From Ignavibacteria bacterium (GTDB lineage Bacteria; Bacteroidota; Ignavibacteria; Tepidaquicellales; Tepidaquicellaceae): 64,000 bases of DNA. The stretch spans positions 1 to 64,000 of the forward strand of contig JADJTX010000064.1 of the NCBI GenBank assembly GCA_016710985.1, read 5' to 3'. Position 1 is the first letter of the stretch. Each line of letters opens with the position of its first letter. Below, in pieces: positions 8,576 to 18,278 of the stretch. The translations under genes and the position numbers were made by a program. The notes under the pieces were generated by a model that made no database searches, was not told the DNA's origin, and saw nothing but the letters and a program-made list of their open reading frames with translations.

Positions 8576-11284
8576 ATGAAAAAAGCATTAACAGTCATTT
8601 TAATTTTAGTATCCGGATTATCTTTTTCGCAGGATTTATTGATAAATAATAATCCTTATGATCAGGCTGATGAAATTACAAAGAACAGAAATTCATTTAA
8701 GCGTGAGAAATGGTTTTATGAACAAAGAATGTATCCAAACAATTATATCCCGAAAGATGCATACAGGAAAGCATATGAACAAAAGGAAAAATTGAATTCA
8801 GAAAAAGGTTTTGCAATGATGAGTCCTTTTGATACATGGACAAACATTGGTCCGACGACGGGCTTTTATTTTTCTTATTCAAATATAACATCAAGAATGG
8901 TTACCGTAAAATATGATCCGAATGACGGAAACACAATCTACATTGGCGGCGCTTTTGGAGGAGTCTGGAAATCAACTAACTCCGGAGCAACATGGACAGC
9001 CAAATCTGATAATGAAGTTTCATTATCTTCAGGCTCAATAGCAATTGATCCTGCTAATTCTAATATCATATATTATGGAACAGGAGAAGCGACTTACAGC
9101 GGAGCTTCTTATTACGGAAGAGGATTGTTAAAATCTACTGACGGCGGAAATACATGGATAAGCATTACTTCAGGGCTGCCTTCGTCTTCTTATACTTCAC
9201 GAATTGTCATCAGACCGAATAATTCAGATCAGCTACTTGCCGCGATGGGAATTGGAGGACTTTACAGAAGCACAAATGCAGGAGTTAACTGGACGCAGCT
9301 TGTTTCAGGCAGGTGTGATGATGTGATATTTTCCCCGACAGGTGATACAGCCTATATTGTCGGGAGCGGAACCGGATACAGAATATCAACTAACGGCGGA
9401 AGCAGTTTTACAGCTAACGGAAGCATATCAATGGGAACAAGAAACCATATTGCATTATGCAGGACATCACCTAACATATTGTATTATTCAAATTATACAG
9501 GATCTTCCATTACAGTTTTTAAATCAGTAACAGCAGGGTTTTCCTTTTCTCAAATTGCTGTCGGACAAAATTTCAGCGGAAGCCAGGCATGGTATGATTT
9601 TTATATGCACGTGAATCCTTTTGATCCGAACTACGCTTATGTTGGTTCGATCGATGTCTGGAGAACTACTAACGGCGGCAGCACTAACTTTACCAACATT
9701 ACAAACGGATACAGCGGAGGTGGTGTTCACGTTGATCAGCAGAACATGGATTTTCATCCGACTGATCCGAATCAAATGCTCTGTGTGAATGACGGCGGAA
9801 TCTGGAAGTCAACAAACAGAGGAACAAGCTGGATAAATCAAAATACGAATCAGACGCTGACGCAATTTTACAGAATAGCAGCTGATCCTTCAAATGCTAA
9901 TCACATACTTGGAGGTACGCAGGACAACGGCACACAAAGGACTTTAGGAGCCCTTAACTGGTCAGCAGCATTTGGGGGCGACGGAGCTGAAGTTTGTTTT
10001 CACGCTAAGAATAATTCCTATATACTGGGCGAATCACAGAATAATGGTGTACAGAGATCTTCCAACGGAGGAGCAAGCTGGAGTTCCGGAACAAGCGGCT
10101 TAAGCGGAACTGCTTCATGGGTTGCGCCAATACTGTCACATCCTGATTCAGCAACAATATTCTATACTGCTAGACAGACTGTATTTAAAACTACAAACTG
10201 GGGAGCAAGCTGGTTTACAATTTCGACCGGAACAGGCGGCACGATACGTGAAATGGCAATCAGTAAATCTTCAGCAAATATAATGTATGCAACTTCCGGC
10301 GCTTCGATATACAAATCAACTAACAGAGGTTATACTTATGCAAGCGTAACAAACTCATTACCGGCAAGAACAATAACAAGCGTTAACGTTCATCCTGATT
10401 CATCTCAGGTTGTTGTCATTACTTTTTCCGGATTTGACACCGGGCATATTTATAAGACAACAAACGGAGGAACAACCTGGACAAACATTTCGGGTGATCT
10501 GCCTAACTCGCCTGCAAATGATGCATTCATATTTTATCCCGGAATGCCTACAGGTTCATATTATATTGCTACTGACGTAGGAGTATTTGTTACATCAAAT
10601 TACGGGCAAAGCTGGACAGAGCTGGCGAACGGATTACCAAATACAGTTGCGATGCATCTGGATTATCATCAGACAAGCAATAAGCTCAGATTAGGTACTC
10701 ACGGCAGAGGAGTTTTTGAAATTCAGTTAAGTATTCCTCCGATGCAAATTCAGATTTCAACCATACCGGAAGGATTCTATAATACGTTAACCGGACAGAT
10801 GAACATGAAAGATACAGTCAGATCATACTTAAGAAATAATTCAGCCCCGTTTACAATTGCAGATTCTGCCTATGCTAAAATTGACTCTGTGACTTTCACG
10901 GCTAATTTTGTTTTTCAGAATGCGAATTCTGGAACATACTATTTAATGATGAAACACAGAAATTCAATTGAGACCTGGAGTAAAGCCGGCGGTGAAGCTT
11001 TAACACGGGGATTTCCGAATAATTATGATTTTACAAACAGCATAACCAAGGCATACGGAAATAATCTTTCCCAGGTCGGTACTGAGTATTGTAATTACAG
11101 CGGAGACATAGATCAGTCCGGAGTTGTTGACCTATCGGATATTTTATTAGCTTATAATGATGTTTCAAATTTTACTGAAGGCTTTGTGAACACCGATGTG
11201 ACCGGTAATGGTATTGTAGATCTGAATGATTTATTGCTGACGCATAATAATGCAGCTAAGCTGGTGGAAGTTGTGAGACCATAG
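8576..11284 (+). CDS. Secreted VPS10/BNR beta-propeller protein with dockerin-like C-terminus
   Basis: The 902-residue product has a clear signal peptide (MKKALTVILILVSGLSFSQ). A long BNR/sortilin-type propeller follows, seen as repeated Asp-box motifs (KSTNSGATW, KSTDGGNTW, RSTNAGVNW, KSTNRGTSW, KTTNGGTTW). After residue 720 comes the shared module: a beta-sandwich with MMKHRNSIETWSKAGG, then calcium-loop motifs DIDQSGVVDLSD and DVTGNGIVDLND, ending VVRP. Similar propellers occur in xyloglucanases and in FCB surface proteins, but the catalytic residues could not be confirmed, so no enzyme function is given. The T9SS NPFNP motif is absent. Confidence 0.8.
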   Translation: MKKALTVILILVSGLSFSQDLLINNNPYDQADEITKNRNSFKREKWFYEQRMYPNNYIPKDAYRKAYEQKEKLNSEKGFAMMSPFDTWTNIGPTTGFYFSYSNITSRMVTVKYDPNDGNTIYIGGAFGGVWKSTNSGATWTAKSDNEVSLSSGSIAIDPANSNIIYYGTGEATYSGASYYGRGLLKSTDGGNTWISITSGLPSSSYTSRIVIRPNNSDQLLAAMGIGGLYRSTNAGVNWTQLVSGRCDDVIFSPTGDTAYIVGSGTGYRISTNGGSSFTANGSISMGTRNHIALCRTSPNILYYSNYTGSSITVFKSVTAGFSFSQIAVGQNFSGSQAWYDFYMHVNPFDPNYAYVGSIDVWRTTNGGSTNFTNITNGYSGGGVHVDQQNMDFHPTDPNQMLCVNDGGIWKSTNRGTSWINQNTNQTLTQFYRIAADPSNANHILGGTQDNGTQRTLGALNWSAAFGGDGAEVCFHAKNNSYILGESQNNGVQRSSNGGASWSSGTSGLSGTASWVAPILSHPDSATIFYTARQTVFKTTNWGASWFTISTGTGGTIREMAISKSSANIMYATSGASIYKSTNRGYTYASVTNSLPARTITSVNVHPDSSQVVVITFSGFDTGHIYKTTNGGTTWTNISGDLPNSPANDAFIFYPGMPTGSYYIATDVGVFVTSNYGQSWTELANGLPNTVAMHLDYHQTSNKLRLGTHGRGVFEIQLSIPPMQIQISTIPEGFYNTLTGQMNMKDTVRSYLRNNSAPFTIADSAYAKIDSVTFTANFVFQNANSGTYYLMMKHRNSIETWSKAGGEALTRGFPNNYDFTNSITKAYGNNLSQVGTEYCNYSGDIDQSGVVDLSDILLAYNDVSNFTEGFVNTDVTGNGIVDLNDLLLTHNNAAKLVEVVRP

Positions 11285-11328
11285 TTGTAATTACTAATTA
11301 CTAATTACAAATATTAGTTAGAAACTTC

Positions 11329-11503
11329 TTATACCAGATTGTCATCCCCGCATGTTTTTAGCGGGGATCTAATCACAAAGATTTTGAATTAGTATTACAC
11401 TTTATTGAGTGGATGACCCGGGGTGTACCCCCTGCCAGGAGCACGCCTCCAATCGCTTCGCTCCGTTCGTTAAGAATTACAAAGTGTATAACTTCAGTTA
11501 CTA
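11329..11503. mobile_element. Degenerate MITE-like element
   Basis: GAAACTTCTTATA at the left and TATAACTTCAGTTA at the right resemble the ends of the two MITE-like families in the window. The interior shares long words with the 1786-1920 element (TGTCATCCCC, GATTTTGAATTAG, CCAGGAGCACG). It also holds a GCGAAGCGATTGG-type palindromic tract (CAATCGCTTCGCTCCGTTCG) related to the 16.6 kb element. It is non-coding and looks like a decayed or chimaeric copy. Confidence 0.5.
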
Positions 11504-11516
11504 ATTACAATTTAAA

Positions 11517-11549
11517 GAAAGCCGGATGATTTTTCCTCCGGCTTTTTTT
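11517..11549 (+). terminator. Rho-independent terminator
   Basis: The hairpin AGCCGGATGA...TCCTCCGGCT is followed by a run of seven or more T. It would end transcripts of the 8576-11284 gene, although a MITE-like remnant lies between. Confidence 0.8.
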
Positions 11550-11695
11550 GTTACCAGTTGCTAGTTACGAGTTACGAATTTATTTGATAGTTTCATTTGA
11601 CTTCTGACGTCTGACATTTGACAGTTTTCCTTTATTTGCGGTATTAGTTTTTATGAATAATTTATTTTTTAAATTAGATCTTGCTAAAGAAACAA

Positions 11696-11950
11696 GTCTC
11701 GCCAGATGAATGAATGTATACAGGATTGGTTATTCTTAAATGCAGGCTAAGACCACAACGGCGGAAATTACAGGCTAAAACCTAAAACGGAGGAAATAAC
11801 CCCGAAGGGGTGGAATGATTATAGGATAATTATAACAACAATAAACCCCGGAGGGGTGGCATGATTTGAATTGAGATAATTTCACCCCTTCGGGGTTTGG
11901 TGTATCAGGAAATTTCATTTTCTATAATCATGACATCCCTTCGGGATTTT
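11696..11950. repeat. 255-bp direct repeat, copy 1
   Basis: The stretch from TCTCGCCAGATGAATGAATG to CATCCCTTCGGGATTTT is repeated 334 bp downstream with only a few substitutions and no net indels. Inside are palindromic ACCCCGAAGGGGTGG and CACCCCTTCGGGGTTT words that can pair with each other. Words of this kind are common as dispersed non-coding repeats in Bacteroidota-related genomes. No open frame of note is present. Confidence 0.85.
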
Positions 11951-12029
11951 TATTAATTTATTTTACAACCTTTGCTCGTCTTACCGAACCCTGTATGCGA
12001 AATGCAGATTCACATGCACAGTGTTGTTG

Positions 12030-12284
12030 GTCTCGCCAGATGAATGAATGTATACAGGATTGGTTATTCTTAAATGCAGGCTAAGACCACAACGGCAGAA
12101 ATTACAGGCTAAAACCTAAAACGGAGGAAATAACCCCGAAGGGGTGGAATGATTATAGGATAATTATAACAACAATAAACCCCGAAGGGGTGGCATGATT
12201 TGAATTGAGATAATTTCACCCCTTCGGGGTTTGGTGTATCAGGAAATTTCATTTTCTATAATCATATCATCCCTTCGGGATTTT
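12030..12284. repeat. 255-bp direct repeat, copy 2
   Basis: This is the second copy of the 11696-11950 sequence. The near-perfect identity over 255 bp points to a recent duplication. The 79 bp between copies (11951-12029) hold no recognisable feature. Confidence 0.85.
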
Positions 12285-12369
12285 CAGTATGTTTGTCTTT
12301 GTGATTCACTATCCTTTTTACTGTAATGTTTCCCTCTTCTTCCGGCTATGTCATAATTGACAGCTGAAA

Positions 12370-12617
12370 GAGTATCATTTACACCATCAAAGTCATTGTT
12401 TACACCATCAAAGGCATTGTTTACAACATCAAAGTCATTGTTTACAACATCAAAGTCGTTCCATCAAGTCATGTTTACACCATCAAAGTCATTGTTTACA
12501 CCATCAAAGTCATTGTTTACACCATCAAAGTCATTGTTTACACCATCAAAGTCATTGTTTACAACATCAAAGTCATTGTTTACACCATCAAGGTCATTGT
12601 TTACAACATCAAAGTCA
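12370..12617. repeat. 21-bp tandem repeat (TTTACACCATCAAAGTCATTG)
   Basis: About eleven to twelve direct copies of a 21-bp unit occur, differing mainly at one position (ACACC or ACAAC), with one irregular unit near 12454-12476. The plus strand is open from a TTG at 12357 to a TGA at 12701, as a heptapeptide series FTPSKSL followed by a plausible tail (SEEAILSIEDTLLKVLG). The minus strand reads as acidic DGVNNDF heptads but has an in-frame TGA in the irregular unit and no good start. Neither frame is confidently a gene. Units abut with no spacers, so this is not a CRISPR array. Confidence 0.8.
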
Positions 12618-12701
12618 ATAATTACAAGTGAAGAAGCAATACTGTCAATTGAAGATACACTATTAAAAGTTTTAGGAGATGGTTTGTCAATAATTACCTG
12701 A

Positions 12702-13071
12702 TGTATGTCTGTAAATGTTTCCTTAGTAAGTCGGTTTTACTGAAAGATTAAAGCACATAAGTATAAATTTAGGAGAACTCACGGGAATCAGCTCAACCGG
12801 GTTTTAAAATCAATGTTAAACCACCGTTATTGGTCTTAGCCTGCCTGTTGTATACAACAGTTAGATTGATCGGGAATTTGAACGTTTTCGATGGTGACCA
12901 AAAGTTGCAGCAAGAGAAAAAATAATTGAAAGTATCGATGCAAACATTGGAGTCTCTAAAATTGAACATTGCACATTGTTCATCTGGGTATTAAAATCAA
13001 TGTTAATTAATTGTAATTTTATAAAATTAGACGGATTAGTTGAATATTAATGAATTGCAGACCTGATCTTT
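12702..13071. other. Intergenic stretch, no gene recognised
   Basis: There is no supported open frame. The sequence is AT-rich with ordinary composition and runs up to the GGGTAT element at 13072. Confidence 0.5.
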
Positions 13072-13099
13072 GGGTATTTATTGAAAAACCTTTCTTTGA
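13072..13099 (+). promoter_or_regulatory. Bipartite element GGGTAT-N15-TCTTTG (copy 1)
   Basis: GGGTAT at 13072-13077 is followed by 15 bases and then TCTTTG (13093-13098), with A-rich sequence after it. The same two words at the same spacing occur upstream of all five YCF48 paralogues. Here the leader to the ATG at 13257 would be about 150 bases, longer than in the other copies. Promoter function is inferred. Confidence 0.55.
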
Positions 13100-13256
13100 A
13101 AAAATCAGCAGTGTTTTCTATTTTAATGAGAAATCAATTTCAGAAAGGGAATTTTTTGCAGATACTCTAAAGTTAAATCAGATATAAAATTTCTGGCTGC
13201 CCCTCCTAAAATTTATTTTTACTTAAATCACCCTAAATTTTAATTATTATTTAATC

Positions 13257-16200
13257 ATGAAAAAGTTTTTAATTGTACTTCCTGTAATTCTTACAGGATT
13301 CTTTTTGCTTACCGGACAAAGTTTCGAATACAATTCCGCTAAGTGGAATCCTGATCCGTCCATGACAAGAATTTATAAAACTGGCCAGTATGCGCCTCTG
13401 CCGCAAAACAGAGACATACGTTTCAGTAACGAAGCAAGAATTATTTCAACACCTGATGGAGTTTATTCGATATCGCCAAATTTCAGAGTTCATCCGAGCA
13501 ATAACTATCAGACTGAAACTCCGATTACACGGCACCCATTGAATCCAATGATAATGCTCGCTTCATCAAATGCTTATGATGAAACTAATTTCAGCACCGG
13601 CGTCTATGTGACAACTAACGGAGGAGTCAGCTGGTTTGGAAGTGATACTCTCAATAACGGCACATTCAGTTACGGAGATCCCGGACCTGCAATAGATAAA
13701 GACGGCAGATTTTATATGTCATATATTTCACTGACCGGAAATTTAGGTGTGAGTTATTCTACTAATCAGGGAATCAACTGGTCGCCTAATCAGATCATTC
13801 CCGGAAGCACTACAAGCAGTGACAAAAATTTTACAGCAACGGATGATGTACCTTCGAGCCCGTATTACGGAAGAGCTTACGTTGTCTATACTGAGTTTGC
13901 TCCGCCAAACTTTCAAAGAGTGGTAATTTCATATTCTACAAACGGAGGAGTTACATGGTCAAATGAAGCTCCGGTGAGTCCTGTTCCGTCACCAAGTCAT
14001 GTAACTATGGGTGTTGACATTAAGGTTGGTATAAACGGTGAAGTATATCTTGTATGGGCTAACAGTATTTCAAACGGACAAAACTCAACTGAGGATTCAT
14101 TGGGATTTGCAAAGTCTACCGACGGCGGTGTCAGCTGGGTTGTGAGTGAAAACAATGCAAATAATATGAACGGAATAAGAGCTCAGAATTTATTTAACGG
14201 GATCAGATCAAATGGTTTTCCGAGATTAGATATTGACAAAACAGGCGGTTCGAGAAACGGCTGGATGTATGCAGTCACTGCTGAAAAATTTGACGCTCCT
14301 GCAACTGATGTTGCTGATGCAATATTACACCGGTCGACAGACGGCGGAAGTACATGGACCTCAGTACGTGTCAATCAGGATACGCCCGGTAACGGAAAGT
14401 ATCAATATTTCTCAGCTGTCAATGTTGATGCACAGGGCGGTGTTAATGTAATATATTATGATACAAGGAATACTCCTACAAATGATTCGGCGCAAATATA
14501 TCTTTCCCGTTCTCTTGACGGAGGAGACACATGGACAGACATATTGATCTCTGATCATAAGTTCAGGCCTGCACCTATCTCAGGACTGGCTGAAGGATAT
14601 CAGGGTGACTATATAGGGATCACATCAGGAAATAATAAACTTTGGTTATACTGGAGTGATAACAGTACAGGTTTGTATCAGGCATGGGCTGCTGAAATGA
14701 GCATATTAACATACCCGCTAAATGCATATAATTTAACAACCCCTGCTCCGAATTCAAGACTGGTAACATATCCGAATTCATACATCCCGTTTACATTCAA
14801 CTGGGATACAGCTGCATCAACAGCTATTTATAAATGGATATTCGGAAGTCCGACAACTTCACCGAGGAAGATAACACTTGAATCGAACACAAATTCCCTT
14901 ACAGTATTAACCGGACAAATGGACAGCATACTTGCAAGCCTTGGTGTTGCAGTAGGAGATTCACTTGTTGGTCAATGGGATGTCTGGGCATTCAGAAATG
15001 CAGTGCAGAATGATTCACTGAGTGCAGCAAACGGACCGAGATCAATTGTTTTAAAAAGAGGAATTCCACCGCTGACCTCATTCAATTTATATTCACCTGC
15101 AGCCGGAACAAGGATCGAGACCTCAGCATTTAACAGCACGATAATTAGTTTTAACTGGGCTTCTTCAGGACCAGGTGTTACATATAAATGGAAATTCGGT
15201 TCGCCGTCCATTTCAAACATAAAAATTAGCTTTACATCAAATATTTCCGGCATAGACTCATCTTTCTCAATACCTAATTATTCAATGGATGCCGCATTAG
15301 CTACGGAAGGAGTATTGCCGGGTGATTCAATTGTAGGTGTGTGGTCAGTCTGGGCTTTCAACGGATTTGATTCGGCAAAAGCAACGCAGGATAATTCCAT
15401 AACATTCAGGAGACAAGGTCAGGCGGATGTACTGGTATTATATGATTCGACTAATGCAAACTGCAGAATCTCAAAAGATTCAGTTGTCGCGAATCTGAAC
15501 GGATTAGGATATACAAATGAGCTTTATAACAGAAAAGGAGCTACAGCAACGAATTCCATTTCATTCAGAGGATACAAAAGAGTGCTTGTGCTCGGTGAAG
15601 GTTCGAATGCAATGTCAACAGCAATCAAGGACTCAATAAAAACATACCTGATGTCAGGAACTGCAGGAGTGAAGGCAAAAGTAATAATCATGGGTGAAGA
15701 CATAGGATATCAGTTCGACAGAACAACTTCCGTTTATTACGATTCAGCTTTCTGCAGAAGCATGTGCGGTTTTCAGTATGTTGCAGACAGACCGGGACCG
15801 GTTGCTCAGAGGGGACTGATCGGAGTATCAATTAACATAAACATAGCTGACAGCTCAAACGGACCGTCTATGGATGTTCTGCGAAGGTCAGCTTCAGTTC
15901 CGGCAGGTCAGACTTATAATCTGTACAGATACAGATTGTTCAATGACTCCATGAATGCGATCGGAAGAGTATCACCGACATATAACGTAGCAACTTTTGC
16001 ATTCGATGTCGAAGCTCTCAGACCGGCATTTGACAGCCCTAACGGACTCACTGTCAGAAGAATGCTTTACGGAGCGATAAGCTTTGTAGATGAAGTGCCG
16101 ATGAGCAGCGAAGGAAACGCAACAACTGTAATTCCGCAATCATTCTCACTTTCACAGAACTATCCGAATCCATTTAATCCTGTGACAGTTATTCGTTATT

Positions 16201-16400
16201 CGTTAAACGAAAATCGTTTCGTAAGTTTGAGGATATTTGATGCATTAGGAAAGGAAGTGGCTGTATTAGTTAACGAGAAGAAAGATGCCGGAGCTTATAA
16301 CGTTGACTTCAATGCAGGAAACTTTGCCAGCGGAATTTATTTTTATCAGATAAAAGCGGGGGATTTTGTTGAGACGAAGCGAATGATGCTTCTGAAGTAA
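13257..16400 (+). CDS. Secreted sialidase/BNR-like protein with T9SS type A sorting domain
   Basis: The 1047-residue protein begins with a signal peptide (MKKFLIVLPVILTGFFLLTG). A six-bladed sialidase-like region spans roughly residues 70-480, with Asp-box motifs (VTTNGGVSW, YSTNQGINW, KSTDGGVSW, RSTDGGSTW, RSLDGGDTW). Two repeated beta-sandwich domains follow (about 480-720; each with TYKWKFGSP-type motifs), and then a region containing VLVLYDSTN and YKRVLVLGEG. The last 80 residues are a canonical T9SS CTD: SQNYPNPFNPVTVIRYSL, then LRIFDALGKEV, ending MMLLK. Export through the outer membrane by the T9SS, with the CTD removed, is expected. A specific enzymatic activity is not claimed. Confidence 0.85.
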   Translation: MKKFLIVLPVILTGFFLLTGQSFEYNSAKWNPDPSMTRIYKTGQYAPLPQNRDIRFSNEARIISTPDGVYSISPNFRVHPSNNYQTETPITRHPLNPMIMLASSNAYDETNFSTGVYVTTNGGVSWFGSDTLNNGTFSYGDPGPAIDKDGRFYMSYISLTGNLGVSYSTNQGINWSPNQIIPGSTTSSDKNFTATDDVPSSPYYGRAYVVYTEFAPPNFQRVVISYSTNGGVTWSNEAPVSPVPSPSHVTMGVDIKVGINGEVYLVWANSISNGQNSTEDSLGFAKSTDGGVSWVVSENNANNMNGIRAQNLFNGIRSNGFPRLDIDKTGGSRNGWMYAVTAEKFDAPATDVADAILHRSTDGGSTWTSVRVNQDTPGNGKYQYFSAVNVDAQGGVNVIYYDTRNTPTNDSAQIYLSRSLDGGDTWTDILISDHKFRPAPISGLAEGYQGDYIGITSGNNKLWLYWSDNSTGLYQAWAAEMSILTYPLNAYNLTTPAPNSRLVTYPNSYIPFTFNWDTAASTAIYKWIFGSPTTSPRKITLESNTNSLTVLTGQMDSILASLGVAVGDSLVGQWDVWAFRNAVQNDSLSAANGPRSIVLKRGIPPLTSFNLYSPAAGTRIETSAFNSTIISFNWASSGPGVTYKWKFGSPSISNIKISFTSNISGIDSSFSIPNYSMDAALATEGVLPGDSIVGVWSVWAFNGFDSAKATQDNSITFRRQGQADVLVLYDSTNANCRISKDSVVANLNGLGYTNELYNRKGATATNSISFRGYKRVLVLGEGSNAMSTAIKDSIKTYLMSGTAGVKAKVIIMGEDIGYQFDRTTSVYYDSAFCRSMCGFQYVADRPGPVAQRGLIGVSININIADSSNGPSMDVLRRSASVPAGQTYNLYRYRLFNDSMNAIGRVSPTYNVATFAFDVEALRPAFDSPNGLTVRRMLYGAISFVDEVPMSSEGNATTVIPQSFSLSQNYPNPFNPVTVIRYSLNENRFVSLRIFDALGKEVAVLVNEKKDAGAYNVDFNAGNFASGIYFYQIKAGDFVETKRMMLLK

Positions 16401-16452
16401 AGTGAAACGTCAAACGTCAAACGTGTCAAAAACGTCAAACGTCAAACGTGAA
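16400..16452. repeat. 7-bp tandem repeat (CGTCAAA)n
   Basis: Imperfect copies of CGTCAAA, interrupted by GTGTCAAAA, lie immediately after the stop of the T9SS propeller gene. Confidence 0.8.
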
Positions 16453-16497
16453 ATTTAAAATAACAATTATGATTGTAATTGGTAATTAGTAATTAGT

Positions 16498-16527
16498 AAG
16501 CCCGGGATTATATCTCCGGGCTTTTTA
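16498..16527 (+). terminator. Rho-independent terminator
   Basis: The hairpin AGCCCGGGATTATATCTCCG with its closing GGCT arm is followed by T5 and then A/T-rich sequence. It terminates the T9SS propeller gene. Confidence 0.8.
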
Positions 16528-16555
16528 AATTCAATAGTGAATTATAATAATTAAT

Positions 16556-16701
16556 AACTGAAGTTACGCACTTTGTCATTCTGAACGAACGGAGCGAAGC
16601 GGAGTGAAGTGAAGAATCCAATAATTAAACTAGAATCGAGATGTTTGGATTCTTCGCTTCGCTCAGAATGACAAAAAATAGGGCTTTGCGTAACTTCAGT
16701 T
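16556..16701. mobile_element. MITE-like element, 146 bp, 15-bp perfect terminal inverted repeats
   Basis: AACTGAAGTTACGCA at 16556-16570 is perfectly inverted at 16687-16701. Nested inside is a second inverted repeat (TGTCATTCTGAACGAACGGA and TTCGCTCAGAATGACA, with GAAGAATCC/GGATTCTTC). Flanks are AT-rich with a possible TAAT duplication. It is non-coding. The ends differ from the GAGACTTCTGAAAAA family, so it belongs to a second group. Confidence 0.7.
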
Positions 16702-16734
16702 TAATAATTGTAAAGAAATTCACTAATCATTAAT

Positions 16735-16771
16735 TATTAATTATTAATTATTAAATTATTAATTATTAATT
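16735..16771. repeat. 7-bp tandem repeat (TTAATTA)n at a gene end
   Basis: About five TTAATTA units run into the 3' end of the minus-strand helical-protein gene and overlap its stop codon. The gene's final residues (EINN) may partly come from this repeat, since its paralogue ends the same way. Confidence 0.75.
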
Positions 16772-18213
16772 TCCCCAATCTTCTCAAGCAGCCATTCTCT
16801 TTTAGAGATCATCTTCAGAGACTTAACTTCTTTTCCAAGAAAACCAAGTTCTTCTTTTGCAGGATCAGTCTGAATCCGGAGAAGCTTCATGTAAGTCCTT
16901 ATAAAATTTTCGATGGTTATTTTATGGACTTTTGGAATTTCATTATGGTTTCTGATATAATGTTTAAGTCTGTCCAGTTCCAAAAATGCTTCCTCATATT
17001 TTTTCAGCTCATAATAATTACAAAGTCTGAGAGATGATGAATCGATATACAGAAGGTAGTATATTGTCCGTATATTCTGCAGGCGAAGTAAAGATTTTTC
17101 AAACTTTCTTTTTGCAAAGTATAATTTTGCATGAGACAGTGTAGTTTCATCTTCCCTTATTTCTTCAGGCAATTCTTTCGAATACTTTTCAATGAAATTT
17201 TCAACCCATTGAAATTCTTTAATACTGAGACCAATGTGAACATAGTCCCTGAAATTATTGAATACATAATTGTTATTTTTTAAGTCGGAGATCAGGTTCT
17301 GATTAAGCTTTTCGTTATACAGTTTAAACAGTTCGTGTCTGAATTTTACATTGCCTTTATTTTGCTTTCGAATGCAAAAGTTGATCAGAAAAATAAAGAA
17401 TCTTATTTTGAAATTATCTTTCAGATCGGCAAAAAGTTCTGCAAATATTTTGTGAGATTCAAAATAGTAAGATTCATTGCTCTCATTCTCAAATGCCTTG
17501 TACAAAAAATAATTCATTGATGTCACTTTAAAGAATACCGTATCAGATTTTCTGAAGCTTTTCATCAGATCGTCAATCTTCAAATTTCTCAGAAAATCAA
17601 ATACAAAATTAGGGTCATATTTCCTGTTATCGAATTCCTGCTGAGCAAATTCCAGTCCCGATTCAAAAAGAATAAGCAGGTTCGAGCACAGAACTAATTC
17701 AGAATTCTTATAATACTCATTGTACAAGAATTCTATTTTATTCTTATCGTGCAGAAAAAACGAATTCATTTCTGCAATTTGCGAAAGATTCCGGATCTTA
17801 TTGTTATCATATTTTTCATGGACAAGATGTTTTACAGTGTCTTTATGCTTAATGCTGTATGAAGTATATAATTTTTTTTCTAAAAGCTTTCTCAAAAGAA
17901 TTTTATCTTTTTCAATCTTATTTTCATTCAATCCATTGAAAATTAGAAATTCCTCTCCGAGCTTATACAATTCGGAATAACGGTTTCTGAGTGTCTGATT
18001 GCTGAGTTTGATATCTGCTGAAGCTTTTGCGGATTTTTCCTTTCGCTGACTTTTATCCTTATCAGTTATCACTTTTAGAACATATTCCAGGAACGGCATG
18101 TAGTTTCTTCCTTTTGCAAAAATTGGAGAAGAAATAAATATTTTAAACTGCCTCAGCTCCCCGGCAGAGAATGAACGTATCAGATCAATCAGTTTACTAT
18201 TTATGATTTTCAA
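16759..18213 (-). CDS. Helical lysine-rich protein, uncharacterised FCB family (paralogue A)
   Basis: The 484-residue product has no signal peptide or membrane segment and appears almost wholly alpha-helical. Its start (INSKLIDLIRSFSAGELRQF, then FISSPIFAKGRNYMPFLEYV) and the stretch NQTLRNRYSELYKLGEEFLIF resemble a Bacteroidota protein family of unknown function. That family has an N-terminal FSxxELxxFxxFLxSP-like motif and a TPR-like body; this is from memory of family patterns and unchecked. A paralogue of the same length lies at 21141-22598. Both are divergent from a YCF48-type secreted-protein gene, and their upstream regions share a sequence block. A regulatory or scaffold role is possible but unproven. 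Confidence 0.75.
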   Translation of the reverse strand: MKIINSKLIDLIRSFSAGELRQFKIFISSPIFAKGRNYMPFLEYVLKVITDKDKSQRKEKSAKASADIKLSNQTLRNRYSELYKLGEEFLIFNGLNENKIEKDKILLRKLLEKKLYTSYSIKHKDTVKHLVHEKYDNNKIRNLSQIAEMNSFFLHDKNKIEFLYNEYYKNSELVLCSNLLILFESGLEFAQQEFDNRKYDPNFVFDFLRNLKIDDLMKSFRKSDTVFFKVTSMNYFLYKAFENESNESYYFESHKIFAELFADLKDNFKIRFFIFLINFCIRKQNKGNVKFRHELFKLYNEKLNQNLISDLKNNNYVFNNFRDYVHIGLSIKEFQWVENFIEKYSKELPEEIREDETTLSHAKLYFAKRKFEKSLLRLQNIRTIYYLLYIDSSSLRLCNYYELKKYEEAFLELDRLKHYIRNHNEIPKVHKITIENFIRTYMKLLRIQTDPAKEELGFLGKEVKSLKMISKREWLLEKIGEINN

Positions 18214-18231
18214 GGGTATGGATGTTTATTC

Positions 18232-18268
18232 AAAATAGCCAAAATGTGAAAAAAATGAAATCTTTATT
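18232..18268 (-). promoter_or_regulatory. Shared upstream block of helical-protein gene A
   Basis: Read on the minus strand, GATTTCATTTTTTT is followed by 10 bases and CTATTTT, which ends 19 bases before the ATG. The same words at the same spacing occur 19 bases before paralogue B (22618-22654). This is a candidate promoter conserved between the two copies. Confidence 0.5.
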
Positions 18269-18278
18269 AAATTAGTGA

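Noticed and set aside
12370..12617. CRISPR-like array of 21-bp repeats
   Set aside because: Units abut directly with no unique spacers, and no cas genes are present.
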